A DNA stretch of 42,189 nt from an uncultured Lachnospiraceae bacterium. Its GTDB lineage: Bacteria > Bacillota > Clostridia > Lachnospirales > Lachnospiraceae. Below, in pieces: positions 7,960 through 16,305 of the stretch (position 1 is its first letter; each line of letters opens with the position of its first letter). The translations under genes were made by a program, and so were the position numbers. The DNA lies in assembly GCA_900550235.1 (NCBI GenBank), contig URRQ01000018.1, positions 1-42,189 on the forward strand, written 5' to 3'. The notes under the pieces were generated by a model. It saw nothing but the letters and a program-made list of their open reading frames with translations, had not been told where the DNA came from and ran no database searches.

Positions 7960-9324
7960 TTATTCATTATACATTGGCGTATAGTCATTCTGTTTTCCCC
8001 GGAATTCTTTCATGATATTCTCACGTACTTCCGGTTTTGTATACAGATCATACGCAATACCTGCTATAGCCTGTGCTGCGCTGATCGCGCCTTTTTCGCC
8101 AATTGGACTTCCGGTTGCTGCCGTAGCCTGCCATGTATGAGGTGCTGCTGCTGCCGGCCAACAAGCTGTTGAAAGCAAGCACATTGGCATCATATAACTT
8201 ACATCTCCACTATCAGAAGATGCCGTAAGCGGATTGATCTTATATAAATCTCTTGCTCCAAGTTTTACAGACAACGGAAGACCTTCTGTATCATAAAGCT
8301 TGCTTGCACGTTCAACATTTTCCAGTGCAATCGTGCTCTCCAGTTCTGCCGCAAACTCCATATCCTGTTTGTCAAACGCCGGAAGTTCTATTTCTTTTAG
8401 ATTTTCATATGCCAGATCTGCAAAAGAATGATTCTCCAATAACTCACAGCATCCATAGTCGATTTTCATCTCCATACTTGTCTCTGTCATCAGACAAGCT
8501 CCCTCTGCAATCTTTCTGACACGCTCCAGTATCTCTTTCACATCTGAAATATATGGCGCTCTCACGAAATACCATGAACCAGCGCGAGGCGGAACAATGT
8601 TCGGCGCAAATCCTCCGCTATCGGTTGTATAATGAATTCTTGCCTTTGAAGTTACGTGCTCTCTTAAATAATTCACACCTACATTCATAAGCTCTACTGC
8701 ATCCAACGCGCTTCTTCCTACCTCAGGCGCAAATGCAGCATGTGAGCTTCTTCCTTTAAATTCAAAATGTGCAGAAGCGCTTGCAAGGTATCCGTTGTCA
8801 TATACCATATTTGCGCTCATAGGATGCCAGCTAATTGCCATATCACAGTCATCAAACATATGATAATATGCCATTTTTACTTTTCCTGAAAGCATTTCTT
8901 CTTCCGGGCATCCGTAGAAACGAACCGTTCCTTCTATCCCTTCGTTCTCCAAGAACCTTTTTACTGCAATAGCTGCGGTTGCCGCAGCAGAACCAAGCAA
9001 GTTATGACCACATCCGTGTCCCGGCGCTCCCTCTTCTACCGCTTCTTTTTTATTGGATACTTTCTGTGATAATCCCGGCAGTGCATCGTATTCTCCCAGA
9101 ATTGCAATCACAGGACTGCCGGATCCATATTCTGCATAAAATGCATGTTCCAACTTTTCTTCATTTACAATCACAAATCCTTCCTCTGACAACGCTTTAC
9201 GGAAGTAATCTGCACTTTCTTTTTCTTCACCGCCCACTTCTGGATGATTCCACAAAGTACGACAGCTTGTCTGACAGAAGGAGTCCAGACTTTTTACGAT
9301 TTCTTGAAGCTCTTTTTTTGTCAT
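7960..9324 (-). CDS. M20-family amidohydrolase, AbgB-like
   Basis: A 454-residue M20 hydrolase of the AbgB type (p-aminobenzoyl-glutamate hydrolase subunit B family). Motifs: TLWNHPEVGGEEKES, GEYDALPGL (bridging Asp), GHGCGHNLLGSAA (His ligand), CPEEEMLSGK (catalytic Glu), HWHP-like SWHPMSANM, SSHAAFAPEVGRSALDAVELM, and a C-terminal SDSGDVSYMMP. AbgB works in E. coli with AbgA, another M20 protein; here a second M20 gene lies immediately downstream, although that one looks more like a stand-alone aminoacylase. SD AAGGGTGATAGG precedes the ATG. The two adjacent membrane-protein genes suggest the substrate is imported by a dedicated carrier. Confidence 0.88.
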   Translation of the reverse strand: MTKKELQEIVKSLDSFCQTSCRTLWNHPEVGGEEKESADYFRKALSEEGFVIVNEEKLEHAFYAEYGSGSPVIAILGEYDALPGLSQKVSNKKEAVEEGAPGHGCGHNLLGSAAATAAIAVKRFLENEGIEGTVRFYGCPEEEMLSGKVKMAYYHMFDDCDMAISWHPMSANMVYDNGYLASASAHFEFKGRSSHAAFAPEVGRSALDAVELMNVGVNYLREHVTSKARIHYTTDSGGFAPNIVPPRAGSWYFVRAPYISDVKEILERVRKIAEGACLMTETSMEMKIDYGCCELLENHSFADLAYENLKEIELPAFDKQDMEFAAELESTIALENVERASKLYDTEGLPLSVKLGARDLYKINPLTASSDSGDVSYMMPMCLLSTACWPAAAAPHTWQATAATGSPIGEKGAISAAQAIAGIAYDLYTKPEVRENIMKEFRGKQNDYTPMYNE

Positions 9325-9352
9325 AATCCTATCACCCTTTTCTTAAAATAAT

Positions 9353-10045
9353 CTAAGCTTTTTTCTCAGCATTTTTCAATGTTGCAAGTCCAATTGCAAT
9401 ACTGATAAATACGCATCCCAATGTTCCAAGCCAGTTAGAAGCGCCCGGTAGCCAATTGAATACTCCCATACCAATTGCTGTATATAAAGCAATTGCAATG
9501 AGTACCATAATCAGACTATGTTTTTTCATCTTGACACCAAACTGAATCAACAATGCTCCGAATAATGCCGGAAGCAGGTAGTTCAATGCTCCGATAACAG
9601 ATTGAGGAAGCATCTCAAGAACAGAAGTTCCAAGAATCGCACCTACTGTCAGTACAGATGTGTTGATGATAATCGATACTGCCATACCGAGAGTTGCAAT
9701 TACAGAGCCTTTTTCTGTTCCAGGTTCTACATCTGCAGCTACCTGTGCCATACTTGCACACGGAATACGCATGTTAGAAATATTTCCTGAGAGAAATGCC
9801 ATGTAAGTTCCCGCCGGTCCTACAACCGGAAAATATGAAATCGGTTCCACAAACCAAAGTACGCCAAACGCACTAGCGCCACTTACAAATGCTGTAAGCA
9901 AAGCTGCCGGTTTCGGGAGAAGTCCATATACAACAGCAAGCAATAATGCCGGTGAAAATGCAAGTACTACGCCAAAATATCCTGTAAATTTACCAATTTT
10001 GTTTATTTTTGGCGTATATTCTTCTTTATAAAAATTATTGTTCAT
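9353..10045 (-). CDS. Multi-pass membrane protein, partner of DUF5058 protein (putative transporter subunit)
   Basis: A 230-residue integral membrane protein with about six helices after a hydrophilic N-terminus of some 18 residues. The loop between helices 2 and 4 is rich in conserved-looking Gly/Pro (PVVGPAGTYMAFLSGNISNMRIPCASMAQVAADVEPGTEKG), which looks like a substrate or re-entrant region, not a simple anchor. No ATPase or known carrier motif is seen. It is tightly spaced behind the DUF5058 gene (16 bases) and before two M20 hydrolases, and in remembered genomes the two membrane genes travel together. I infer a two-subunit uptake system for the hydrolase substrate; this is a context argument only. 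Confidence 0.7.
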   Translation of the reverse strand: MNNNFYKEEYTPKINKIGKFTGYFGVVLAFSPALLLAVVYGLLPKPAALLTAFVSGASAFGVLWFVEPISYFPVVGPAGTYMAFLSGNISNMRIPCASMAQVAADVEPGTEKGSVIATLGMAVSIIINTSVLTVGAILGTSVLEMLPQSVIGALNYLLPALFGALLIQFGVKMKKHSLIMVLIAIALYTAIGMGVFNWLPGASNWLGTLGCVFISIAIGLATLKNAEKKA

Positions 10046-10061
10046 ATTCCTTCCTCCTACC

Positions 10062-10805
10062 TTAAATCAAAGCCGTAATGATCATAGCGCCTAAAATGGT
10101 AATCGTAAGCGACCATTCTTTTAACCAACCAATGTTCTTTTTCTCTGCAACTGTAGAAAGTATGTACATAATTACCGCTCCAAGCACACATGCAATTGCG
10201 TTTTTATTTGCACCCGTAAGTGCTGTTGCCTCTGCTTTTTGAAGCATCAAATAGATTGGTTTTGAAAGGTGGCTTGCAACCATTGCCGCAAATACACCGA
10301 TGATTGCTGCTGATGCAATCGTAGTCAATGTTCCTGCATTTCCTTTGGATAATTTATGCTCTATTTTATCCATTTTGTTTGCAGCGAACGTTCCAAAGAG
10401 TACCCAACCAATAGAGCAAAGAATCATTGTCCAAATTGCCATGGTAAGAGCTTCTTCTGTCATCGGATCTGTTCCAAGAGTTACACCTACTGCCGATGTT
10501 CCAAGTCCTGCAGCAATAGATTCAAACATAACCGAACCGATCATAGAAAGTCTCATCCACCCCACAGGACCTCCTACTGTTACAAGAAGTGATAACATAC
10601 CACTTAATACAACAATAGATGGACCGATTGAAGTTACCGCACTACTTTTCATGGCCTTCTTCATCTGTTTTTTTGTGAGTCCTACCTTCTCTCCTGAGTT
10701 GTAAGCTTCCCTGGCAAAAAGAAGCGCTTGTAACATAACGAATACTACCGGAATTCCACAAGCGATCCACATAGGCAAGCTGTTTGCAAGTTTCATAACA
10801 TCCAT
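10062..10805 (-). CDS. DUF5058-family membrane protein (putative transporter subunit)
   Basis: A 247-residue membrane protein with about six to seven helices. The N-terminus (LANSLPMWIACGIPVVFVMLQ), the cytosolic LTKKQMKKAMKSSAVTSIGPSIVVLSGM and the GGPVGWMRLSMIGSVMFE segment match what I recall of the DUF5058 family. It is first in the operon, with SD AAAAGGAGGAAAAG, and is preceded by two palindromes that look like operators. Family members have no established function; the neighbours (a second membrane protein, two M20 amidohydrolases, a PucR regulator) point to import of an amide-bonded amino acid derivative. Confidence 0.75.
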   Translation of the reverse strand: MDVMKLANSLPMWIACGIPVVFVMLQALLFAREAYNSGEKVGLTKKQMKKAMKSSAVTSIGPSIVVLSGMLSLLVTVGGPVGWMRLSMIGSVMFESIAAGLGTSAVGVTLGTDPMTEEALTMAIWTMILCSIGWVLFGTFAANKMDKIEHKLSKGNAGTLTTIASAAIIGVFAAMVASHLSKPIYLMLQKAEATALTGANKNAIACVLGAVIMYILSTVAEKKNIGWLKEWSLTITILGAMIITALI

Positions 10806-10869
10806 ATACTTTTCCTCCTTTTTTGCTTTTAAGCATTTCCATATATCATAAGATTTTCTTAAAAATAAA

Positions 10870-10930
10870 AAAATGAAAATATTTTCACTTTTTCACGTTT
10901 TTTGTCGTGTGGTGAAAATATTTTCATTTT
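10870..10930. promoter_or_regulatory. Twin nested palindromes upstream of the DUF5058/M20 operon
   Basis: The 14-base perfect palindrome TGAAAATATTTTCA occurs twice (10874-10887 and 10913-10926, centres 39 bases apart). With flanks, the two copies also form a 19-base inverted repeat, AAAATGAAAATATTTTCAC and GTGAAAATATTTTCATTTT. They lie 70-125 bases before the first start codon, with a TATGAT-like -10 downstream and no good -35, as for an activator-dependent promoter. The PucR-type regulator encoded at the end of the cluster is the obvious candidate to bind here. Confidence 0.7.
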
Positions 10931-10984
10931 TCATTTCCTTTTTATAAAATAATCTCATTCTTGCTTCGGTTAATGCCAAAGACT

Positions 10985-11737
10985 TTATTCTCTCAACTCC
11001 TGTTCATATTGAATCTCAATCAAACACAATCCTTGCGGCGGCGCTGTGATTGCTTCCTGTGTGCGTTCTACTCCGTCTAAAAGCTCCTTCACCTTTTCCG
11101 GCTCATAAAAACCTCGCCCTACGCGAATCAACACACCGGCAATGATTCGAACCATATTGTAGAGAAATCCGTTTCCTGTAATTCGAATGGTGATTTCCTC
11201 TCCATTTTGTATAATCTGCAAATCTGTCACCGTCCGAACCGTTGTTTTCGCATTTGTTCGGATACAACAAAATGAGGCAAAATCATGTTCCCCCACAATA
11301 TAAGCTGCCCCCTGTCGCATTTTCTCCACATCTAACGGAAAACTGATGAAACAATTGTACAACCGTTTTGTCGGAATCGCCACTCTTGAATTGATGATGT
11401 GATATTCATACGTTTTTAGTGTATCCTGATATCTCGGATGCCATTCCAAAGGAACTTCCTCTGACTTTACAATCACAATATCCTCCGGCAGTCTCTGATT
11501 CAAGGCATAAGAAAATCGTTCCGGCGGAATACTGCTGTTCGTATCAAAAACAGCCACATTTCCAAGAGCATGCACTCCCGAATCGGTACGACTCGCCCCG
11601 ATAACCGCAATTTCTTCTCCGGTCAATTTACAGATGGCTTGATTCAATTTTTCTTCAATCGTTACTCCATTTGGCTGAATCTGCCAGCCACAATAATTTG
11701 TACCATCATAGGCAACTGTCAGTTTTACACGTTTCAT
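10985..11737 (-). CDS. truA: tRNA pseudouridine(38-40) synthase TruA
   Basis: A 250-residue enzyme converting uridines 38-40 in the tRNA anticodon stem to pseudouridine. The N-terminus VKLTVAYDGTNYCGWQIQPNGVTIEE is typical, and the catalytic aspartate lies in GASRTDSGVHA. Later TruA motifs are YEYHI, HDFASF and GNGFLYNMVRIIAGVL. It follows ecfT by 9 bases, reproducing the common Firmicute order ecfA1-ecfA2-ecfT-truA. Confidence 0.95.
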   Translation of the reverse strand: MKRVKLTVAYDGTNYCGWQIQPNGVTIEEKLNQAICKLTGEEIAVIGASRTDSGVHALGNVAVFDTNSSIPPERFSYALNQRLPEDIVIVKSEEVPLEWHPRYQDTLKTYEYHIINSRVAIPTKRLYNCFISFPLDVEKMRQGAAYIVGEHDFASFCCIRTNAKTTVRTVTDLQIIQNGEEITIRITGNGFLYNMVRIIAGVLIRVGRGFYEPEKVKELLDGVERTQEAITAPPQGLCLIEIQYEQELRE

Positions 11738-11746
11738 GAGCTACTC

Positions 11747-12571
11747 CTAAAATATCCAGATTTTAAACGGAACAAATCTTCCTACTCCGATCAAAACCAC
11801 AAGATAACATGCTGTTAATATATATGCAATATAGTCTCTTTTCTTATAAACAAGCGGTTTCATCTTTGTTCTTCCATCACCGCCACGATAGCATCTTGCT
11901 TCCATCGCCATGGCAAGGTCGTTGGCGCGGCGAAATGCAGAAACGAACAAAGGAACAAGAATCGGAATCATACTTTTTGCCTTCTGAATGATATTCCCAC
12001 TCTCCAAATCTGCACCTCTTGCAATCTGCGCTTTCATGATCTTATCCGTCTCTTCCAAGAGAATCGGAATAAAGCGAAGAGCTATGGACATCATCATCGC
12101 AATCTCATGTACCGGAACTTTGATCTTGTTCAACGGTCTTAACAATCGCTCAATTCCGTCTGTCAACTCATTTGGCGTCGTTGTCAAGGTCATGATCGAA
12201 GAACCAATAATCAAATACACAAGACGAAGCACCATATATACAGATGCCCGCAAACCATCTTCTGTAATCTTAATGAATCCAATGGACAATAAAATCTTTC
12301 CGCTGGATGTAAAAAACAGATTAAAGATTGTAGTCATCATCAATAATAAGATGATTGGTTTCAATCCTTTTGTAATAAATTTAAACGGTACTTTGGAAGT
12401 TCGGATTACGGCAATCAAAAAGATGGTACAGATTGCATATCCCAACACGCTTTTGAATAAAAACAGTGAAATCAAATAGGCAAGTGTACATACGATCTTC
12501 ACTCTCGGATCTAATCTATGTATCACACTATTCGTTGGATAATACTGTCCTATTGTTATATCTCTTATCAT
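11747..12571 (-). CDS. ecfT: Energy-coupling factor transporter transmembrane protein EcfT
   Basis: A 274-residue membrane scaffold of the ECF transporter; it links the two ATPases to interchangeable S components. The N-terminal IGQYYPTNSVIHRLDPRVKI is the family hallmark (the LDPR motif). The coupling helices carry the Ala-Arg-Gly/Ala-x-x-Ala-Arg patterns QIARGADLE and AMAMEARCYRGG that contact EcfA and EcfA2. About five membrane helices. Its ATG overlaps the ecfA2 stop by four bases (ATGA), so translation is coupled. Confidence 0.94.
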   Translation of the reverse strand: MIRDITIGQYYPTNSVIHRLDPRVKIVCTLAYLISLFLFKSVLGYAICTIFLIAVIRTSKVPFKFITKGLKPIILLLMMTTIFNLFFTSSGKILLSIGFIKITEDGLRASVYMVLRLVYLIIGSSIMTLTTTPNELTDGIERLLRPLNKIKVPVHEIAMMMSIALRFIPILLEETDKIMKAQIARGADLESGNIIQKAKSMIPILVPLFVSAFRRANDLAMAMEARCYRGGDGRTKMKPLVYKKRDYIAYILTACYLVVLIGVGRFVPFKIWIF

Positions 12572-13410
12572 AATACTTTCACAATCTCCTCTACTGCTTC
12601 CTCAATCGTTGTTGCTGATACATCTACCGGAAGTCCTTTTTCCTTCAGCGCATGCATAATATACGTCACCTGAGGCGCCGCAAGCCCTACCGTTTCTAAT
12701 TCCTTATAATGTGCAAACACCTCTTTCGGTGTTCCATCATACAGTTTACTTCCATGATTCATAACAATCAGACGGTCTACATATTTTGCAATATCCTCCA
12801 TACTGTGAGAAACAAGGATTACCGTCATATCACTTTCTCTATGAAGCTTGGCAATCTGATCTAAGATTTCATCACGGCCAGCCGGATCCAAGCCTGCAGT
12901 CGGTTCATCTAATACAAGCACCTTCGGACGCATGGCAAGCACCCCTGCAATGGCTGCTCGACGTTTTTGTCCCCCTGACAGATCAAACGGTGACTGTTTA
13001 TAAAATTTTTCCGGGAATCCAACTGCCTGTAATGCTTCTATCGCTCTTTTTTCACATTCTTCTTTCGATAGACCTTGATTTTTCGGTCCAAAGCATACAT
13101 CCGAGAGAACGTCTACTTCAAAAAGCTGGTATTCCGGATACTGGAATACTAATCCGACTTGGCTTCTTAAGTTCTTCATATTATAACCGTCTGCATAGAC
13201 ATTTTCTCCGTTAAAATAATAGGCGCCGGCTGTTGCTTTCAAGAGTCCGTTCAAATGTTGGATCAATGTAGACTTTCCAGAGCCGGTATGTCCGATAATT
13301 CCAACAAACTGCCCGTGTGGGATTTCAAGGCTAACATCTTTTAAGGCATGTTTTCGATAAGCAGTACCTTCTCCGTAAATATAATTGATATGTTCTAATT
13401 TGATTGACAT
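12568..13410 (-). CDS. ecfA2: Energy-coupling factor ATP-binding protein EcfA2
   Basis: A 280-residue ABC ATPase of the ECF module. Walker A is GHTGSGKST, the signature LSGGQKRRAAIAG, Walker B VLVLDEPTAGLD, with the H-loop in VSHSMEDI. The N-terminal IKLEHINYIYGEGTAYRKHALKDVSLEI and the extra C-terminal stretch are typical of EcfA2. It overlaps the 3' end of ecfA1 by 16 bases; its SD lies inside ecfA1. Confidence 0.94.
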   Translation of the reverse strand: MSIKLEHINYIYGEGTAYRKHALKDVSLEIPHGQFVGIIGHTGSGKSTLIQHLNGLLKATAGAYYFNGENVYADGYNMKNLRSQVGLVFQYPEYQLFEVDVLSDVCFGPKNQGLSKEECEKRAIEALQAVGFPEKFYKQSPFDLSGGQKRRAAIAGVLAMRPKVLVLDEPTAGLDPAGRDEILDQIAKLHRESDMTVILVSHSMEDIAKYVDRLIVMNHGSKLYDGTPKEVFAHYKELETVGLAAPQVTYIMHALKEKGLPVDVSATTIEEAVEEIVKVL

Positions 13411-14246
13411 AATTCTTTTACCAACTCCTCTATACTGAGAATTCCGTCCGGCAGCTTGACACCTTTTTTCTGAAGTTCATATGCCAAAAGAGTCACCTGC
13501 GGAACATCCAACCTGTACTTTTTCAATTCTTCTACGCGGCTGAAAATTCCTCGCGGAGTTCCTTCCATCACAACATGTCCTTTATCCATTACAATGACGC
13601 GATCTGCCCCTACAACCTCTTCCATATAATGAGTGATTAGGATAACCGTCACCTTTTCTTTTCTTCGAAGCTCTTCTATCGTCTGAATCACTTCTTTTCG
13701 ACCATTCGGGTCTAACATCGCAGTCGGCTCATCTAGCACAATACATTTTGGCTGCATAGCAATTACACCGGCAATCGCTACTCTCTGCTTCTGTCCTCCC
13801 GACAACTTATTCGGTGAATGATGGCGATACTCGATCATACCGACTTTTTGAAGACTCTTCTCCACTCTCTCCCAAATCTCATCTGTTGGCACTCCAAGAT
13901 TCTCAGGTCCAAAGCCAACATCTTCTTCCACAACCGTCCCGATGATCTGGTTGTCCGGGTTCTGAAACACCATTCCTGCTGTCTGTCTGATCTCCCAGAC
14001 TTGATCCATGTCTTTCGTGTCTCTTCCGTTTACCCACATCGTTCCGCCAGTCGGTGTCAGAATCGCATTCATTTGCTTTGCCAATGTAGATTTCCCCGAA
14101 CCGTTATGTCCAAGAATTGCAATGAACTGCCCCGGTTCTATGTCGAGATTCACTTCGTCGAGCGCTCTGTGCGTTCCGATGATATTTCCTTCGTCATCCA
14201 TCTTTTCATATTCAAATACTAATTTTTCTGTCTTAATCATGCTCAT
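13395..14246 (-). CDS. ecfA1: Energy-coupling factor ATP-binding protein EcfA1
   Basis: A 283-residue ABC ATPase, partner of EcfA2 in the ECF module. Walker A GHNGSGKST, Q-loop VFQNPDNQI, signature LSGGQKQRVAIAG, Walker B CIVLDEPTAMLD, and ITHYMEE as H-loop. The C-terminal VPQVTLLAYELQKKGVKLPDGILSIEELVKEL is the EcfA dimerisation tail. The start has GAGGAAACG before it. The module probably serves several S components, including the one at 3690. Confidence 0.94.
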   Translation of the reverse strand: MSMIKTEKLVFEYEKMDDEGNIIGTHRALDEVNLDIEPGQFIAILGHNGSGKSTLAKQMNAILTPTGGTMWVNGRDTKDMDQVWEIRQTAGMVFQNPDNQIIGTVVEEDVGFGPENLGVPTDEIWERVEKSLQKVGMIEYRHHSPNKLSGGQKQRVAIAGVIAMQPKCIVLDEPTAMLDPNGRKEVIQTIEELRRKEKVTVILITHYMEEVVGADRVIVMDKGHVVMEGTPRGIFSRVEELKKYRLDVPQVTLLAYELQKKGVKLPDGILSIEELVKELCQSN

Positions 14247-14295
14247 ACGCGTTTCCTCTTTTAACTACGTTGCTGCTGTGTGTATTGTACTGCAA

Positions 14296-15222
14296 CTACT
14301 TCGGATTTGCAACAGTCGCTTTCTCCGTATTTACAACTAAAATTCCGATACTCACACAGACCAAAGCGATTACCGTTTTCAAAGATGCAATCTGTTCTCC
14401 AAGGAGGATTGCGGAGAGGGCAACTCCAAAAATCGGAATACTGAATGCAAATATCGTAACCTTTCCTACCGGATTGTATTTTAGAAGTGTCGTCCAGATA
14501 CAGAAAGAGATCGTTGTTAATAACGCCAGGTAAACAAGCAGCAATGTTGATTTTACTGTAAAGCCTGTTACATGCCCTCCTGCAAAGAATCCAATCAAAG
14601 CCAATACACCGCCTCCGAATAACAACTGGTATGCAGTCAGCGTCATTGGAGATTCTCGGTGGGAAATCAATTTCAATGTAACGGAACTTGTTCCATACAT
14701 CACAGCACATATAAATACAAAGCCTTCTCCCGTAAGCTTGAATCCACTGCCCCATGCTCCTGGCGCAATGTTAATGATAATCACTCCTGCAAATCCCAAG
14801 ATGCAGCCTAAAGCTTTTCTCCACGTCATCTTCTCAGATTTGATCAAAAGCGGCGCCACAAGAATCGATACAAATGCATTCGCGGCATTGATTACAGACC
14901 CTTTTGCTCCTGTAGTATTTGCTAATCCAATATAGAAAAAGAAATACTGCAATGTTGTCTGTAACAATCCCTGTCCACACACATAAGGAATCGATGACTT
15001 TTTCATGGTAAGAATCCTTTTTTCAAACATACAGCCTAATATCCATGTAAAGATTCCTGCCAGAAAAAATCGATATCCCGCAAATAAAATCTGACTTCCT
15101 ACTTCTTCAATACAAAATAAATCGTAGCCAATCTTGACGCATGGAAATGCACTGCCCCATAAGGCACAGCATACCAATGCAAGAATGGCTACGACACTTG
15201 GTTTCCTCATAAATTTTTCCAT
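14296..15222 (-). CDS. DMT-superfamily (EamA) transporter
   Basis: A 308-residue protein with ten predicted membrane helices in two EamA repeats, each with a Gly/Pro-rich end (ALWGSAFPCVKIGYD at the start; TISFCIWTTLLKYNPVGKVTIFAFSIPIFGVALSAILLGE in the second repeat, the hallmark EamA C-terminal region). Such carriers export or import metabolites such as amino acids; the substrate is unknown. Start at 15222 is chosen for GGAGGAAAG directly upstream. It follows degV by 65 bases but has its own promoter. Confidence 0.88.
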   Translation of the reverse strand: MEKFMRKPSVVAILALVCCALWGSAFPCVKIGYDLFCIEEVGSQILFAGYRFFLAGIFTWILGCMFEKRILTMKKSSIPYVCGQGLLQTTLQYFFFYIGLANTTGAKGSVINAANAFVSILVAPLLIKSEKMTWRKALGCILGFAGVIIINIAPGAWGSGFKLTGEGFVFICAVMYGTSSVTLKLISHRESPMTLTAYQLLFGGGVLALIGFFAGGHVTGFTVKSTLLLVYLALLTTISFCIWTTLLKYNPVGKVTIFAFSIPIFGVALSAILLGEQIASLKTVIALVCVSIGILVVNTEKATVANPK

Positions 15223-15251
15223 GTTCTTTCCTCCATTCTTCAACCTTTTCC

Positions 15252-15280
15252 ATTTTAACGAAGAATGGTGGATTATTCAA
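15252..15280 (-). promoter_or_regulatory. Promoter of the DMT transporter gene
   Basis: On the minus strand TTGAAT (15275-15280) and TAAAAT (15252-15257) are separated by 17 bases, in the short gap after degV. Confidence 0.6.
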
Positions 15281-15287
15281 GTCCTCC

Positions 15288-16163
15288 TTACAAGACTTCT
15301 CCTTTTCTTACACAACCGATTCCTAATCCGCCCGGTCCGATATGACAGCCAATACTGAGTGTCAACGGATAATGCATGATCTTTTCCCCCGGAAATGCCT
15401 TTTCCAATTCTTTTTTCCACATTTCCAAAGTTTCCGGTTCCATATAGGTGTTGGCAATTCCCAGATATAGTTCTCCCTTCTCATGCAGCTCATGAAATCT
15501 TCCATCTATATCCTTTTTTAATGCTTTACACATTGTCTTAAATGCGGATTTCATTCCACGTACTTTCGCAAAAGCATCCAGTTTCTCTCCTTGAATTGTC
15601 AAAACCGGTTTGATATTCAATACTGTTCCGATTGCTGCTCCCGCAGCAGTAACTCTTCCACCTTTTTTCAAATATTCCAACGTATCTACTGCAATATAAA
15701 TACTGGCGTCTAGCGCCTCTCTTTCAAGAGTCTCGCAAATCTCTGCCCCTGACATTCCTTTTTCTGCCATCTCAAGTGCATCAAAGACTGACTGTGCCTG
15801 TGTGACAGAAATTCTGTGATTGTCTACAACATGAACTCTGCCCTCATAATCTTGTGCAAGCATCTTGGCATTGGCGCAGGAACTGCTAAGTCCACTTGTC
15901 ATCGGAATGTAAACTACTTCCTCATGATCCTTTAAGAGTTCGTCCCACATATCCATTACGATACCTGGCGATGGCAATGATGATGTAATCTCAACACCTT
16001 CTGCCTGCTTTCTATAAAATTCTTCTATTGTAATATCCACGCCCTCATAATATGTAATTTCTTCAATGATAACTGGCATTGGGATAATAGAAACTCCCAG
16101 TTTTTTGCCCTCTTCCGGGAAAATTCCACAATTGCTGTCTGCCATGATTGCAACTTTTTGCAT
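15288..16163 (-). CDS. DegV-family fatty-acid-binding protein
   Basis: A 291-residue DegV/FakB-like protein. Members bind a fatty acid and, as FakB, present it to the kinase FakA for phosphorylation and entry into phospholipids. Family features: MADSNCGIFPEEGKKLGVSIIPM (N-terminal strand with the D-S motif), ITSSLPSPG, PMTSGLSSSCANA, VVDNHRISVTQ, and TLEYLKKGGRVTAAGAAIGTVLNIKPVL (fatty-acid tail tunnel region). No fakA is in the window. It is divergent from a TetR regulator, and palindromes sit over its promoter, suggesting control by that regulator in response to a lipid or fatty acid (inference). Confidence 0.9.
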   Translation of the reverse strand: MQKVAIMADSNCGIFPEEGKKLGVSIIPMPVIIEEITYYEGVDITIEEFYRKQAEGVEITSSLPSPGIVMDMWDELLKDHEEVVYIPMTSGLSSSCANAKMLAQDYEGRVHVVDNHRISVTQAQSVFDALEMAEKGMSGAEICETLEREALDASIYIAVDTLEYLKKGGRVTAAGAAIGTVLNIKPVLTIQGEKLDAFAKVRGMKSAFKTMCKALKKDIDGRFHELHEKGELYLGIANTYMEPETLEMWKKELEKAFPGEKIMHYPLTLSIGCHIGPGGLGIGCVRKGEVL

Positions 16164-16203
16164 AAATGATCTTCCTTTCCAATAACTGACACATTGACCG
16201 ATA

Positions 16204-16274
16204 TTTTAACACATGTTAAAATTATAGCAATTGAATAGTTGTAGTCAATTTACAATATTTGATTTTTGTAAATT
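16204..16274. promoter_or_regulatory. degV promoter with two candidate TetR operators
   Basis: For degV (minus strand) TTGACT (16243-16248) and TATAAT (16221-16226) are 16 bases apart. A perfect inverted repeat TTTTAACA-CA-TGTTAAAA (16204-16221) covers the expected start point, and a second one, AATTTACAA (16247-16255) with TTGTAAATT (16266-16274), abuts the -35 and extends toward the TetR gene. Such placement fits repression of both divergent genes. Confidence 0.6.
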
Positions 16275-16305
16275 ACTTATACAGATTGGAGAAATTGTAA
16301 ACTAT

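Noticed and set aside
10300..10704. 134-codon plus-strand ORF opposite the DUF5058 gene
   Set aside because: Antisense shadow; no SD and no recognisable domain.
14261..14755. 164-codon minus-strand ORF in another frame of the DMT transporter
   Set aside because: Overlaps the DMT coding frame fully, Cys/Arg/Tyr-rich, no SD.
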